Assembly: GCF_014127485.1 (NCBI RefSeq)
Contig: NZ_CP059903.1
Location: 2,542,001 to 2,606,000 of the forward strand
Reading direction: 5' to 3'
DNA length: 64,000 bases
From: Nocardioides dongkuii
GTDB taxonomy: Bacteria; Actinomycetota; Actinomycetes; Propionibacteriales; Nocardioidaceae
Below are positions 7,601-15,166 of this stretch, piece by piece. The notes beneath the pieces were generated by a model. It was not told the origin of the DNA. It made no database searches and was given only the letters and a program-made list of their open reading frames with translations. Every line of letters starts with the position of its first letter. The first letter of the stretch is position 1. The translations under genes were made by a program, and so were the position numbers.

Positions 7601-9964
7601 GCCCTCGACCCAGAGCTTGTCGAGGTTGTCGCGAATCGAGTCCGCGCGGCCCTGCATCCAGGTGATCGCGGCGTCGTCCGCCGGCACGCCGAGGGCGTCG
7701 GCCGACTTCATCGTGGACTGGAGGGCGATGTAGTACCAGAGGGTGTCGATCAGGCGACCGTCCTCGTTGTAGCCCCAGTCGTGCCAGTGCCAGGTGCCGC
7801 CGCGGTCGTGCTTGAGGAGGCCGTCGGCCGCCATGTTGTAGGTCCGCAGGTAGGCCACGGAGGGCAGGTAGGTCTCCTCGAGCGCGGTGGCGTCCCCGGA
7901 GTACTCGTAGTACATCCAGAAGCTCATCAGGCCGGCCAGCGACTGGGCCGGGAGCTCCGAGAAGCTCGCCGCGGGCGCCTGGGTCGGGATCAGGTCGCCG
8001 TCGCGGAAGCCCATCAGGTTCGTGATGCCCTTGCGGGCCAGGTCGGCCGCCGCGGGGTCGAGGGCGTAGAAGGCCTCCTCGAGCTCGTTCGTCGCGTCGC
8101 CCCACCACTGCGACCGCTCGCGGTCCGGGCAGTCCATGTAGGAGTCGCGCATCGTCACGTAGAGGGTGTCGCGCGCCATCGTCCAGAGCTTGTTGAGGTA
8201 CTCGTCGTCGGAGGTGAACGAGCCGTCGAACTCGGTGTCGTAGCCGGAGAGGCGGTAGCCGAGCTCCTCGACCTGAGCACCGGCGGGGGCGGTGACGAAC
8301 AGCTTGTCGCCGTTCATCCACACCAGCGACTCGTAGTCCTGGGCGCCGGCCTTGGTGACGTACTCGGCCTGGACGGCCTGCTCGATCCCGGAGCCCCGCA
8401 CGGTGGCGCGGTCGGTCTTGAGACCGACGGTCCTGCCGGGCTCGGTGTCCGCGCCCAGCTTCACGTACGGCGTGAGCTGGTGGTTGACCGGCATCCGCAC
8501 CTCGTACTGGGTGCCGCCGCCGGCGGTGGTCGTGACCTTGACCTTGGGGTCGGTGACGGCGAACGTCGTGTACTGCTCGTCGTACTTCAGCAGCGGGATC
8601 GGCCGGTCGACGAGGAGGTTCCAGGGCGAGCTGCCCTCGTTGCCGGAGGTGACCGCGGCGGGCCAGGCGGCCTCGTCGAAGTCCGCCTTCGTCCAGCTCT
8701 CCCAGCCGGCGACCTCGGCACGGGCGTCGTAGCGGACGTTGGGCTCGGCGAGCCGGTAGTTGGTGTCCACCGACATCGAGCCGTAGGCGTCGAGCTTGCG
8801 CGCCTTCCAGGTGTCGTTCGAGCGCAGGCCGAGGTCCGGGGCCTCGAAGAACAGCCCGGCCTTGCCGGCGTACGGTCCGGCGAACCCGCCACGCCCGTAG
8901 GAGACGGCGAGGACCGCGACGGTGTTCTCCCCCGCCTTCAGGTGCGGGCGCAGGTCGACGTTGTCGACGTAGGAGTCGTGGCGGTTGGGGCCGCGCTTGA
9001 CGCTGCCCTCGAAGACCACCAGCTCGTCGTTGACGTGGAGCCAGTACTTGGTCTCGGCGGCGATCCGCGCGTTCACGGTCGCGGGCAGCTCGGCGACGTC
9101 GTCGACGGTGAAGGTCTTGCGGAAGGCGGTCCAGTTGTTGACCGAGGTCGCGTCGGAGCTCCAGATCCAGTAGGCGTCCTCCGGGGAGTCCGGCACGGTG
9201 CAGACACTGACGACCTCCAGGCCGTCGTAGCCGGCGGCGGTGGCGCCGCTCGTGCCGATGGCCCGGTCCTCGAAGTCGTCGGCATAGAGGTACGTGCCGG
9301 TGTCGAGCCGACGCACGACCAGGTTGTCCAGGGTCCCGGTCTCGCCGCCGTCGACCCGGATGCCGATCGTCCCCGACGCCGGGATCCAGGGACGGGAGTA
9401 CTGCGCGACCTGGACGTCGTCGATCGAGACGGTGACCTGCTGGCCGCGCACGTCGATCTTGAAGTGGAAGGGCTCACCGGGCTGCAGCGTGCCGGCCGGC
9501 AGCGGGAGGTTGCCGTCGGCCGCCCAGCCGCCGTTGTTCAGCCGGAGCGGGCCGAGGCTGTTCTTCCCGGCGGCGAACTGCAGGGACGGGCCGTTGTTGG
9601 CGTTCTGGCGGAACGAGACCGCGAGGGTGTTCGGCGTGCTGGCGTCGCCCTCGAGCGAGTAGTCGGTCCACTCCTGCGCCCGGGCCGGCGCCAGGTGGCC
9701 GCCCGCGTAGGAGTCGGCGCCGGTGGTCCCCGTCGCCGGGAGCTTCAGCAGCACGACCTTGTTGTTCCCGCTGCTCAGCGCGGCCTCGCAGACCCGCGGC
9801 GGCGCTGCCTGCGCCTGCGCGGCGGTCCCGACGGCCCCGCCGACAGCGACCAGCCCGCTCAGGCCGAGCGCCAGGACGATCATGCCGGCAATCCGCGATC
9901 GGAGGCCGAGTGCGGTCAGCACCGCCGCTCCGAGCCTGCTGCCGTGCGCCAGAAGTCGTGTCAC
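4613..9964 (-). CDS. Very large secreted GH78 alpha-L-rhamnosidase with C-terminal Ig-like domains
   Basis: With the GTG at 9964 (GGGGA five bases upstream) the protein has 1783 residues. It starts with a long signal peptide ending AQAQAAPP. Frames continue to an ATG at 10027, but those 21 extra residues are not signal-like. A LamG/concanavalin-like region (about 60-230) is followed by GH78 N-terminal beta domains and the (alpha/alpha)6 catalytic barrel. The barrel carries DCPDRERSQWWGD near 610, the GH78 acid-containing motif, and WHWHDWG near 720. The GH78 C-terminal beta domain follows, then NEW3/CARDB-like and Ig-like modules and a lysine-rich BIG2-like end (about 1612-1783). It should release L-rhamnose from plant or microbial polymers outside the cell. 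Two LacI-type operators lie upstream. Confidence 0.87.
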   Translation of the reverse strand: MTRLLAHGSRLGAAVLTALGLRSRIAGMIVLALGLSGLVAVGGAVGTAAQAQAAPPRVCEAALSSGNNKVVLLKLPATGTTGADSYAGGHLAPARAQEWTDYSLEGDASTPNTLAVSFRQNANNGPSLQFAAGKNSLGPLRLNNGGWAADGNLPLPAGTLQPGEPFHFKIDVRGQQVTVSIDDVQVAQYSRPWIPASGTIGIRVDGGETGTLDNLVVRRLDTGTYLYADDFEDRAIGTSGATAAGYDGLEVVSVCTVPDSPEDAYWIWSSDATSVNNWTAFRKTFTVDDVAELPATVNARIAAETKYWLHVNDELVVFEGSVKRGPNRHDSYVDNVDLRPHLKAGENTVAVLAVSYGRGGFAGPYAGKAGLFFEAPDLGLRSNDTWKARKLDAYGSMSVDTNYRLAEPNVRYDARAEVAGWESWTKADFDEAAWPAAVTSGNEGSSPWNLLVDRPIPLLKYDEQYTTFAVTDPKVKVTTTAGGGTQYEVRMPVNHQLTPYVKLGADTEPGRTVGLKTDRATVRGSGIEQAVQAEYVTKAGAQDYESLVWMNGDKLFVTAPAGAQVEELGYRLSGYDTEFDGSFTSDDEYLNKLWTMARDTLYVTMRDSYMDCPDRERSQWWGDATNELEEAFYALDPAAADLARKGITNLMGFRDGDLIPTQAPAASFSELPAQSLAGLMSFWMYYEYSGDATALEETYLPSVAYLRTYNMAADGLLKHDRGGTWHWHDWGYNEDGRLIDTLWYYIALQSTMKSADALGVPADDAAITWMQGRADSIRDNLDKLWVEGKGYYESTGDGRADDRANALAVYAGLAKPSQYEQIRDVLVNIKKASPYMDKYVLEALYLMGYPDDAVARMKDRYAPMVNDPEHSTLWEFFAGPEQDAAGTFNHAWTGGPLTMMSRYAAGIQPIEPGFAEFAVRPQLGALKTVGAKVHSVGGKIQVGIDARNRQVYALDVLVPASTVAQVHLPTVELSDVTVSGTPLSEAAGVLGAEVDEETGETVVRVEAGDYSFAVASPPAAVSLPAVGTVSAGDTVSGSVQVENTGRSRIDTISAVVDVPGLTEPMTLTGGPLAVGESTELPFTLVVPQGARNGSTYDAEAEVTVSYDGQQRVFDLKTTGFLRVAADVTVDQVVLGERVGAYPKTGRWTVTTMVHNNGRTPVTGRLVARSVDRVLEAGAPSELVTVPAGESQQVEVTVHGGGEYWLPMMQSATVDFVDRGSVLATATSGTRLKWYGPKGQGWNATGAAAMEGTRDFVDFGDGGSGSTGNAPANVRPGPTELAHNLRWNLDAGIPVGGTNSEGGLTRRFTWARDASWYSVDVGVTTGEPFVLSMRETADTSVASTVAVVQKQPKLYKILVDDVLVRQVKYLVPNEGVVGNTLANYQVLVDDPAALDADGDGKVTVKYRYDGPDQGFYDPSLTDLWVSDPAAPAVDDQAPTVSAAPADTTAYGDRGWITEPTTLVVTAVDDVDGSPTVTVALDDAPRTPYTAPVPVGSDGTHVLRYAASDASSNTSAEQSLTVRIDGTKPVPAFGAWPTGVIREGEVPAEPACQGTDATSGVASCVQKGYSTEVGAHTITQTVVDNAGNRARATMDYVVVAADPDEPATDTVTKVKLNQSQLRLVKGGKLRLEEGVYYSEGSPSYHGAVVWTSSNPKVAKVSSAGVVKAKKKTGKVKITATSVSAGASGKKLSAKITVSVVAKKPKAKVTKVRASVPKTVKVGQSVYVTGKYAPAKATGVKVSYRSSARGVAEIDAAGRILAKKKGTAKIVVKAGGKAKTFMITVR

Positions 9965-10033
9965 TGGTTCCCCATCCGTCGAGCCCACGGCTGCCGGGGC
10001 AGCCCGCCATCGCGTGGCGACCGTCACGCGCGC

Positions 10034-10045
10034 TGAAGCGTTTCA
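10034..10045. promoter_or_regulatory. LacI-type operator 1
   Basis: TGAAGCGTTTCA is an imperfect palindrome with the central CG and TGAA/TTCA arms typical of LacI-family operators at actinobacterial sugar genes. It lies 70 nt upstream of the rhamnosidase GTG and overlaps the region where its promoter would be. Confidence 0.55.
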
Positions 10046-10132
10046 TGTTCCTTCTCGGACGGCTAGGGAACCGGCTCAGGTTGACCGGATCCCGTCACGG
10101 TCCCCCGGATATCCCGCCGACGACCTCGGGCC

Positions 10133-10144
10133 TGAACCGTTTCA
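10133..10144. promoter_or_regulatory. LacI-type operator 2
   Basis: TGAACCGTTTCA has the same arms and centre as operator 1 and lies 99 nt away in the same divergent control region. A pair at this spacing would allow looping over the rhamnosidase promoter. It could also affect the sigma-factor gene on the other side. No LacI-family regulator gene is present in the window. Confidence 0.55.
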
Positions 10145-10219
10145 CACAGGCTGGTGATCACCGCCGTGCAGCGTGGCCGATTCCCGCGCGGGGTGAACCT
10201 GCGGCGGGGTCGGCGGAGT

Positions 10220-10720
10220 ATGAACGGTATGCAGCGAGCCGACCGGGACACGGAGTTCTCCGACTTCTACGGTGCTCGCGTCGCCGCCCTGCGCCGGGTG
10301 GCCTACGTCGTCACCCACGACTGGCACGCGGCGGAGGACGCGACCCAACGAGCGTTCGTCAAGGTCTACCGGGCCTGGCCCAGGATCAGGCGGGACGGTC
10401 TCGAGGCCTACGTGCGCCGGGCCGTCGTCAACGAGTCGTTGAGCTGGATCACCCGCCGGCCGCGCGACGTCGTCGGCGGCGTCGTACCCGACCGGGCGGT
10501 GGTCGAGCCGGACGTACCCCTCGACCTCGCCGCCGCCCTGGCGACCCTGCCGCCCCAGCAGCGCGCCGTGATCGCGCTGCGGTTCGTCGACGACCGCTCC
10601 GTGGCGGAGACCGCCGCAGCGCTCGGGCTCGCCGAGGGGACGGTCAAGAGCCACACGGCCAAGGCCATCGCCACGCTGCGCCAGCACCTCCCGACCCTCA
10701 CCGAGCCCTGGAGCCACTGA
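10220..10720 (+). CDS. ECF RNA polymerase sigma factor (SigE-type family)
   Basis: This sigma factor has 166 residues from the ATG at 10220; the ATG at 10229 is equally possible. Sigma region 2 (FSDFYGARVAALRRVAYVVT, then HAAEDATQRAFVKVYRAW) comes first. Region 4 follows after a short linker (PPQQRAVIALRFVDDRSVAE, then LGLAEGTVKSHTAKAIATLR). There is no region 1 or 3, which places it among ECF/SigE-type factors. Its TGA overlaps the ATG of the next gene, a membrane protein that looks like its anti-sigma factor. It is divergent from the GH78 gene, so it may control that gene or its own operon; this is inference. Confidence 0.88.
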   Translation: MNGMQRADRDTEFSDFYGARVAALRRVAYVVTHDWHAAEDATQRAFVKVYRAWPRIRRDGLEAYVRRAVVNESLSWITRRPRDVVGGVVPDRAVVEPDVPLDLAAALATLPPQQRAVIALRFVDDRSVAETAAALGLAEGTVKSHTAKAIATLRQHLPTLTEPWSH

Positions 10721-11571
10721 TGACCGAGCACCACCTCTCGACCCTGCTGCGCGAGCACCTCGCCGACGAGCCACCCGTCCGGCTGAGCGCCGCCGACGCG
10801 ATGCGCACCGGTCGTCGCCAGACCCTCCGCCTGCGCAGGCTCGTCGCCGGCGCGGGCGCGCTGGCCGTCACCGCCGTCACGGCCGTCGCCGCCCTCGACG
10901 GGACCGGCGTGATCGGTCGCGGGAGCGACGCGGACCCGGTCGCCCAGGAGGCCCCGGAGCCGGTGCTGCGCTCGGGACCGCTCGACCAGGTCATGGAGGC
11001 CGTCGCGGCCGACGGGTTCACGCCGTACGCCGGTGCGCTGGGCGAGCCGCGCTGGAGCGTCAACGACGTGCTCGGCCGGCCGGTCGAGCCGGGCGACCCC
11101 GCCGCCCAGGTGTTCCTGCTGGACTACCGGCCCGCCGGGACCCCGCGGGTCAACCTCACCGTCGGCGGCTTCGCGCAGGAGGACCGTGAGAACTACCCGT
11201 TCGAGGGCGCCTGCGCCTCCGGGCTCGCCCGCGGCACCCTCGCGGAGTGCACCGAGACCACCCTGGAGGACGGCTCGTTGCTCACGACCAGCGTGGGGCC
11301 GATCTCGCAGGTCGGGGGCGACTCACCGCGCCTGCTGACCATGGCCGACGTCGAGGGCCGCGACCCCGGAACCTTCGCCTGGTCACGGGTCGTCGCCGTC
11401 GACTCGGCCGACAACGTCAGCACCCGCGCGTCGGAGTACGTCCGCGGCGCCGACGTCGAGGAGGCGGACTGGCAGGTCCCGGTGGAGGCGCTGCGGGCGC
11501 TCGCCCTCGACCCGTCCCTGCTCGCCGCCGACGTCGCGCACGAGCCGATGCCGCTCTTCACCGGCGAGTAG
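10720..11571 (+). CDS. Single-pass membrane protein, probable anti-sigma factor
   Basis: The ATG overlaps the sigma-factor stop (ATGA), so the two are translationally coupled. The 283-residue protein has a cytoplasmic N-terminal stretch of about 45 residues rich in Leu and Arg. One membrane segment follows (about 46-62, VAGAGALAVTAVTAVAAL), then an extracytoplasmic domain of about 220 residues with two Cys. This layout is that of membrane anti-sigma proteins encoded directly after SigE-type factors. The N-terminal part lacks the classic ZAS zinc motif (HxxxCxxC). The anti-sigma role is inferred from position and topology only. Confidence 0.6.
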   Translation: MTEHHLSTLLREHLADEPPVRLSAADAMRTGRRQTLRLRRLVAGAGALAVTAVTAVAALDGTGVIGRGSDADPVAQEAPEPVLRSGPLDQVMEAVAADGFTPYAGALGEPRWSVNDVLGRPVEPGDPAAQVFLLDYRPAGTPRVNLTVGGFAQEDRENYPFEGACASGLARGTLAECTETTLEDGSLLTTSVGPISQVGGDSPRLLTMADVEGRDPGTFAWSRVVAVDSADNVSTRASEYVRGADVEEADWQVPVEALRALALDPSLLAADVAHEPMPLFTGE

Positions 11572-11589
11572 TCCGCCTGAGCCGGGCGC

Positions 11590-11988
11590 TTACGCCGCGC
11601 GCCGGGCGCGACGACGCGTGGAGACCAGCGCCACGGCCCGCCAGCCCAGCATCGTCACCGCGAGGAAGAGCGCGGCGACGACGAGGAACCCGGGAGCGAG
11701 GCCGCGACCCGAGATCGCGCGCAGCAGCATGCCCAGCACGTAGGTCACCGCCAGCACGATCGCGCCCTCGGGCCAGGCCCGAGATGTCCGCCGGCCGCTC
11801 GAGATCAGCCAGGCGTGCGCAAGTCCGGCTGCCAGCGCGTAGGGCCACGCGATGGCGAGCACCGCCCAGGCGGAGTCACCGGCGTCGTGCGAGTTCTTGC
11901 CACCGACCGCCAGCGCGAGCACGCACGCGAGATCGGCGACGAGCGGCCCCAGCCAGCGGCTCGCCGGCCGCCGTTCCGTCGTCGTCAC
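11590..11988 (-). CDS. DUF3054-type membrane protein
   Basis: From the GTG at 11988 the product has 132 residues and four hydrophobic segments: LVADLACVLALAVGG, VLAIAWPYALAAGLAHAWLI, GAIVLAVTYVLGMLLRAI and FLVVAALFLAVTMLGW. It ends in an Arg-rich tail. The pattern, including GGKNSHD after the first helix, matches the DUF3054 family of small actinobacterial membrane proteins of unknown role. GGAGG lies only one base before the GTG, so the exact start is uncertain. It converges with the sigma/anti-sigma operon. Confidence 0.65.
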   Translation of the reverse strand: MTTTERRPASRWLGPLVADLACVLALAVGGKNSHDAGDSAWAVLAIAWPYALAAGLAHAWLISSGRRTSRAWPEGAIVLAVTYVLGMLLRAISGRGLAPGFLVVAALFLAVTMLGWRAVALVSTRRRARRAA

Positions 11989-12154
11989 GCCTCCAGGATC
12001 GCAGGCACGCACCGACACGGAGGCGGTCAGGCCCTCCTGCCGGCGCCCCCTGGGTGAGACGTGCCACGGTCGCGGGCGCAGCACGCCTGGCGTCGTCCGC
12101 CGGGGTCCGGCGCGCATGTGAACTATGCGGCCCACGCTGGCACTCTGGACCGAG

Positions 12155-12940
12155 ATGACTGACGACGACCAGACCAAGATCGACTGGGTGAAGACCATCG
12201 CGGGCGCGCTCGCGGCGGTCACGACCGCTGTCCTGCTCTCGACCCTCGGTGCGGCCGGCACGCTGATCGGCGCCGCGCTCGGCAGCGTCCTGGTGACCGT
12301 GTCGAGCCAGCTCTACGCGCAGGGCCTGGCCCGGAGCAAGCGCACGATGGCCAAGGCGCAGGAGGCGGCGCTGCAGAAGGCGGGCCTCGCCCAGGCCGAG
12401 GTACGACGGGCCGGCCGCCGGAACGACACCGGGGCGGTCCAGGCGCACCTGGATGCGGCCGACGACCAGCTGGACGGTGCCCGCGCCGCGCTGGACGGGG
12501 GCGAGCCCACGGCCAGCCTGCGGGAGCGGCTGGCCCTGCTGCCGTGGAAGCGGATCGGCCTCAGCGCCGCGGGCGCCTTCCTGCTGGCCCTGGTGGTGAT
12601 CGCCTCGTTCGAGGCGGTGACCGGGCGCAGCGTGTCCTCCTACACCGGCGGCAGCGACAGGGACTCGAGCTCGACGTTCACCGGCGACGGCTCGTCGTCC
12701 GATGACGACGGCAACGAGGACCAGGACCGCCAGGACCGGCCCGAGCAGGACCCGACCGGTCCGACGGACGGATCCGCGCCCAGCGACGCCCCGTCCGAGG
12801 GGCCCGCCGAGGAGCCGTCGGACCCGGCGCCCTCGGTGGAGCCGACCCAGGAGCCGTCGGAGTCGCCCGCCGAGGTGCCCGAGCAGGCCCCCTCGCCGTC
12901 GAGCACCCCGACGACGCCGGCACCGACGGCGTCGCCCTGA
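12155..12940 (+). CDS. Hypothetical membrane protein with acidic Pro/Ser-rich tail
   Basis: From the ATG at 12155 the product has 261 residues; an ATG ten codons upstream is possible but less likely. An N-terminal hydrophobic hairpin (about 14-50) precedes an Ala-rich, probably coiled-coil cytoplasmic region (about 60-125). One membrane helix follows (about 135-155, LSAAGAFLLALVVIASF), then a tail of about 100 residues made of Asp, Ser, Pro, Glu and Thr. Such tails usually span the cell wall. I do not recognise a family. It is not coupled to either neighbour. Confidence 0.6.
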   Translation: MTDDDQTKIDWVKTIAGALAAVTTAVLLSTLGAAGTLIGAALGSVLVTVSSQLYAQGLARSKRTMAKAQEAALQKAGLAQAEVRRAGRRNDTGAVQAHLDAADDQLDGARAALDGGEPTASLRERLALLPWKRIGLSAAGAFLLALVVIASFEAVTGRSVSSYTGGSDRDSSSTFTGDGSSSDDDGNEDQDRQDRPEQDPTGPTDGSAPSDAPSEGPAEEPSDPAPSVEPTQEPSESPAEVPEQAPSPSSTPTTPAPTASP

Positions 12941-12950
12941 GCGGGCGCTC

Positions 12951-13241
12951 TCAGGCGGTGAGGACCGCGGCGACGACCAGCACGACGACGACCACCAGGA
13001 GCGACGCGCCCAGGACCTGCACCCGCGGCCGCTGACCAGCCGGGACGGCGAGGGGCGCCGCCGCCGCGAGGACCACGGCGGCGGCGATCGCCAGGACCGC
13101 GCCGAGGATCAGGCCGAAGCCGTGCGGATCGCGGTCCGCCGGGCCGAACCGGCTGGCACCGGCCGTCCACGCCGCCAGAGGGAGCACCGTCGCGGCGACG
13201 ACGGCGACCGCACCGGCGAGCACCCGGCCCACCCGAGACAT
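12951..13241 (-). CDS. Small membrane protein, about three helices
   Basis: This 96-residue product has hydrophobic segments at about 7-25, 42-63 and 75-95 (LLVVVVVLVVAAVLT at the end). It has no recognisable domain. It starts 14 nt after the beta-helix gene ends and is the last gene of a four-gene minus-strand run that begins with the SDR at 15904. Its stop lies 10 nt from the stop of the convergent gene. Confidence 0.55.
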   Translation of the reverse strand: MSRVGRVLAGAVAVVAATVLPLAAWTAGASRFGPADRDPHGFGLILGAVLAIAAAVVLAAAAPLAVPAGQRPRVQVLGASLLVVVVVLVVAAVLTA

Positions 13242-13255
13242 CGTCGGCACCGGGG

Positions 13256-14587
13256 TCAGAGACTGGTGGAGGTCAGGTCCCGCAGCGTGCGCCGCTGCCA
13301 GTCGGCCAGGTCCGGGCTGGTCGATCCGTCGGCGTGGTTGGCGAAGATCTTCCCGGTGTGGCGGATCCGGTTGGCGTCGAGCACCAGCGCCGTGGCGAAC
13401 GGGTCGACCCCGAGGGCGTACACCTTCTGGTCGGCGATCACGGAGTTGCCCGTGATCGTCAGGCCGTTGACGTTGCTGGCGAACTTGTCGCCCGTGGTGA
13501 TCTCGTAGACCCACCAGTCGATGCCGGTGAAGCTGTTGCCCTTGACCACCATGCCGGTGGCGCACCGCAGGATCATTCCGATGGACCGGTCCAGCTTGCT
13601 GCCGGGCGCACGCCCGCTGACGGTGTTGCCGGCGAACACGTTGCCGATGCACTCCCCCAGCAGGTTGCGGCCGTTCGGGCTGTTGCCGGTCTCGAGGACG
13701 TTCTCGTTGTCGGCGATGGTGTTGGCGAGGACCGAGACGTGCGAGGAGTTGAAGATCTCGACCGCGCCGCCGTCGAAGCCGTAGTCGGACGACGGCCCGA
13801 AGTTGCCCTTGATGATGTTCCTGGTGACCACCGGGCCCGGGAGCGACCTCACGTTGGCGAAGCTGATCCCGTTGGCGCCGTAGTCGTCGTCGTTGCCCGG
13901 GGTGTTGCGGATCAGCACGTCGTTGTCGTGGATCCGGTTGTCGGCCACGAGCGTCCCGGCCCCGCCGCCCATGACGTAGACGCCGGAGCCGGTGCCGGCG
14001 ATGTCGTTGTCGACGATCTTGGACGCGTTGGCGCCGTGGGCGAGGATGCCGTAGCAGCCGAACCGCAGTCCGTGGCTGTTGGTGCCGCGGCTGTCGCGGA
14101 TCCTCAGACCCGCGACGGTCACCCCGTGGGCGCCGTCGTGGATGCGCACCGCGCTGCTGCCGTTGTCGTTGAAGCCGCCGGCCGGGTTCGGGTTCGGCAC
14201 GCAGCCCTTCACCGTCAGGTCCTTCACCGTCGCCGTGGGAGCGGCGATCCGGACGACGTCCTGGACCCCGGCGCGACCCTGCACCACCACGGACGCCTCC
14301 GGCGCCGCCGTGACGGTCTGGCCCGCCTTGGTGACGGTGAACGGCGCGTAGGTGCCGGTGCCGACCATGATCACGGCGCCGACCGGCGCGGACGAGGTCG
14401 CCTTCGCGATCGTGCGCCAGGGCGAGGCGTGGCTGCCGTTGCCGGCGTCACTGCCGGTGGCGCTGACGTGGTAGACCGCCGCCGCCGCGGCCGCCCCGGC
14501 GGGTGGGGCCGTGGGGGCGAGGCTCAGCAGGACGCCGACGGAGCAGGCCGCCAGCCAGGTCGGGACTCGTCGCCAGGATCGCCTCAC
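13256..14587 (-). CDS. Secreted right-handed parallel beta-helix protein
   Basis: The 443-residue precursor opens with RRSWRR and a signal peptide ending PAGAAAAAA. Then comes HVSATGSDAGNGSHASPWRT, the hallmark entry of pectin-lyase-like right-handed beta-helix proteins (DUF1565/NosD-like). From about 100 to 400 there are coil repeats of the type IxxNxIxG, for example VDNDIAG, VADNRIHD, VTRNIIKG and LANTIADN. Such proteins bind or cleave polysaccharides, but no catalytic triad is evident, so I give no enzyme activity. The GTG start lies 7 nt after the TetR gene and has GAGAGGAG upstream. Confidence 0.75.
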   Translation of the reverse strand: MRRSWRRVPTWLAACSVGVLLSLAPTAPPAGAAAAAAVYHVSATGSDAGNGSHASPWRTIAKATSSAPVGAVIMVGTGTYAPFTVTKAGQTVTAAPEASVVVQGRAGVQDVVRIAAPTATVKDLTVKGCVPNPNPAGGFNDNGSSAVRIHDGAHGVTVAGLRIRDSRGTNSHGLRFGCYGILAHGANASKIVDNDIAGTGSGVYVMGGGAGTLVADNRIHDNDVLIRNTPGNDDDYGANGISFANVRSLPGPVVTRNIIKGNFGPSSDYGFDGGAVEIFNSSHVSVLANTIADNENVLETGNSPNGRNLLGECIGNVFAGNTVSGRAPGSKLDRSIGMILRCATGMVVKGNSFTGIDWWVYEITTGDKFASNVNGLTITGNSVIADQKVYALGVDPFATALVLDANRIRHTGKIFANHADGSTSPDLADWQRRTLRDLTSTSL

Positions 14588-14594
14588 GCGGGGC

Positions 14595-15143
14595 TCAACG
14601 CTCCTCTCGGCCCTGGGTTACGGCCTGGTCGATGCCCCGCACCAGCCAGTCCAGCGTGGCCTCGAAGCGCTCGGGCTGGTCCCACTCGCCGGGTGCCCGG
14701 AGGTCGAGCAGGGTCGAGCCGATCGTCCAGTGGCCGACGTTGCCGGCGACCTCGACGGCCGTCCGGGTGCGGAACCCGGCCTCGACCAGCACGTCCACCA
14801 GCCGGTTCACATAGGCCACCGTGGCGTCCCGGTCCTCGACGGTCATCAGGCTGCCGAGGTAGGGCCGGGCCAGCAGCGCCGCGTGCAGGGTCCGCGCCCA
14901 GCTCCGCAGGCTGTCGCGCCAGTCCGGTCCGGGCCGGAACTCCAGGTCCATCCGGAGGAACGCGTGCCGGACGATGCCGCGCACCATCGCGTCGCGGTTG
15001 CCGACCAGCTGGTACAGCGTCTTGGTGGAGCAGGAGAGCCGGCGGGTCAGGTGCCGTGCGTTGAGTCCGGCGAGGCCGTCCTCGTCGAGGATCGCCAGCG
15101 CCGCGTCGTACACCTGCTCCGCGGTGAGCGGCTGTCGCGTCAT
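14595..15143 (-). CDS. TetR-family transcriptional regulator
   Basis: This is a 182-residue regulator. The N-terminal helix-turn-helix is visible (about 8-50: LTAEQVYDAALAILDEDGLA, then LNARHLTRRLSCSTKTLYQL), followed by an all-helical ligand domain. The Cys in the recognition helix (SCSTKTLYQL) is unusual. The gene starts 23 nt after the hydroxysteroid-type dehydrogenase stop and looks co-transcribed with it. A palindrome of KstR type lies in front of that dehydrogenase and is the natural candidate for its operator. The ligand is unknown. Confidence 0.85.
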   Translation of the reverse strand: MTRQPLTAEQVYDAALAILDEDGLAGLNARHLTRRLSCSTKTLYQLVGNRDAMVRGIVRHAFLRMDLEFRPGPDWRDSLRSWARTLHAALLARPYLGSLMTVEDRDATVAYVNRLVDVLVEAGFRTRTAVEVAGNVGHWTIGSTLLDLRAPGEWDQPERFEATLDWLVRGIDQAVTQGREER

Positions 15144-15166
15144 CGCCGTACGCCGGGGCGCGGCGC

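Noticed and set aside
5243..10036. Uninterrupted plus-strand reading frame of about 1600 codons opposite the rhamnosidase gene
   Set aside because: It is the antisense shadow expected in very high-GC DNA. Its translation is low-complexity Arg/Gly/Val/Leu with no domains, while the minus strand has a clear GH78 protein with signal peptide and catalytic motif.
10012..10046. ATG at 10046 with a good AAGGA ribosome site facing the rhamnosidase gene
   Set aside because: It is out of frame with the rhamnosidase, and its translation has no signal peptide or domain. It may still be a decoy or short upstream frame, but I see no support.
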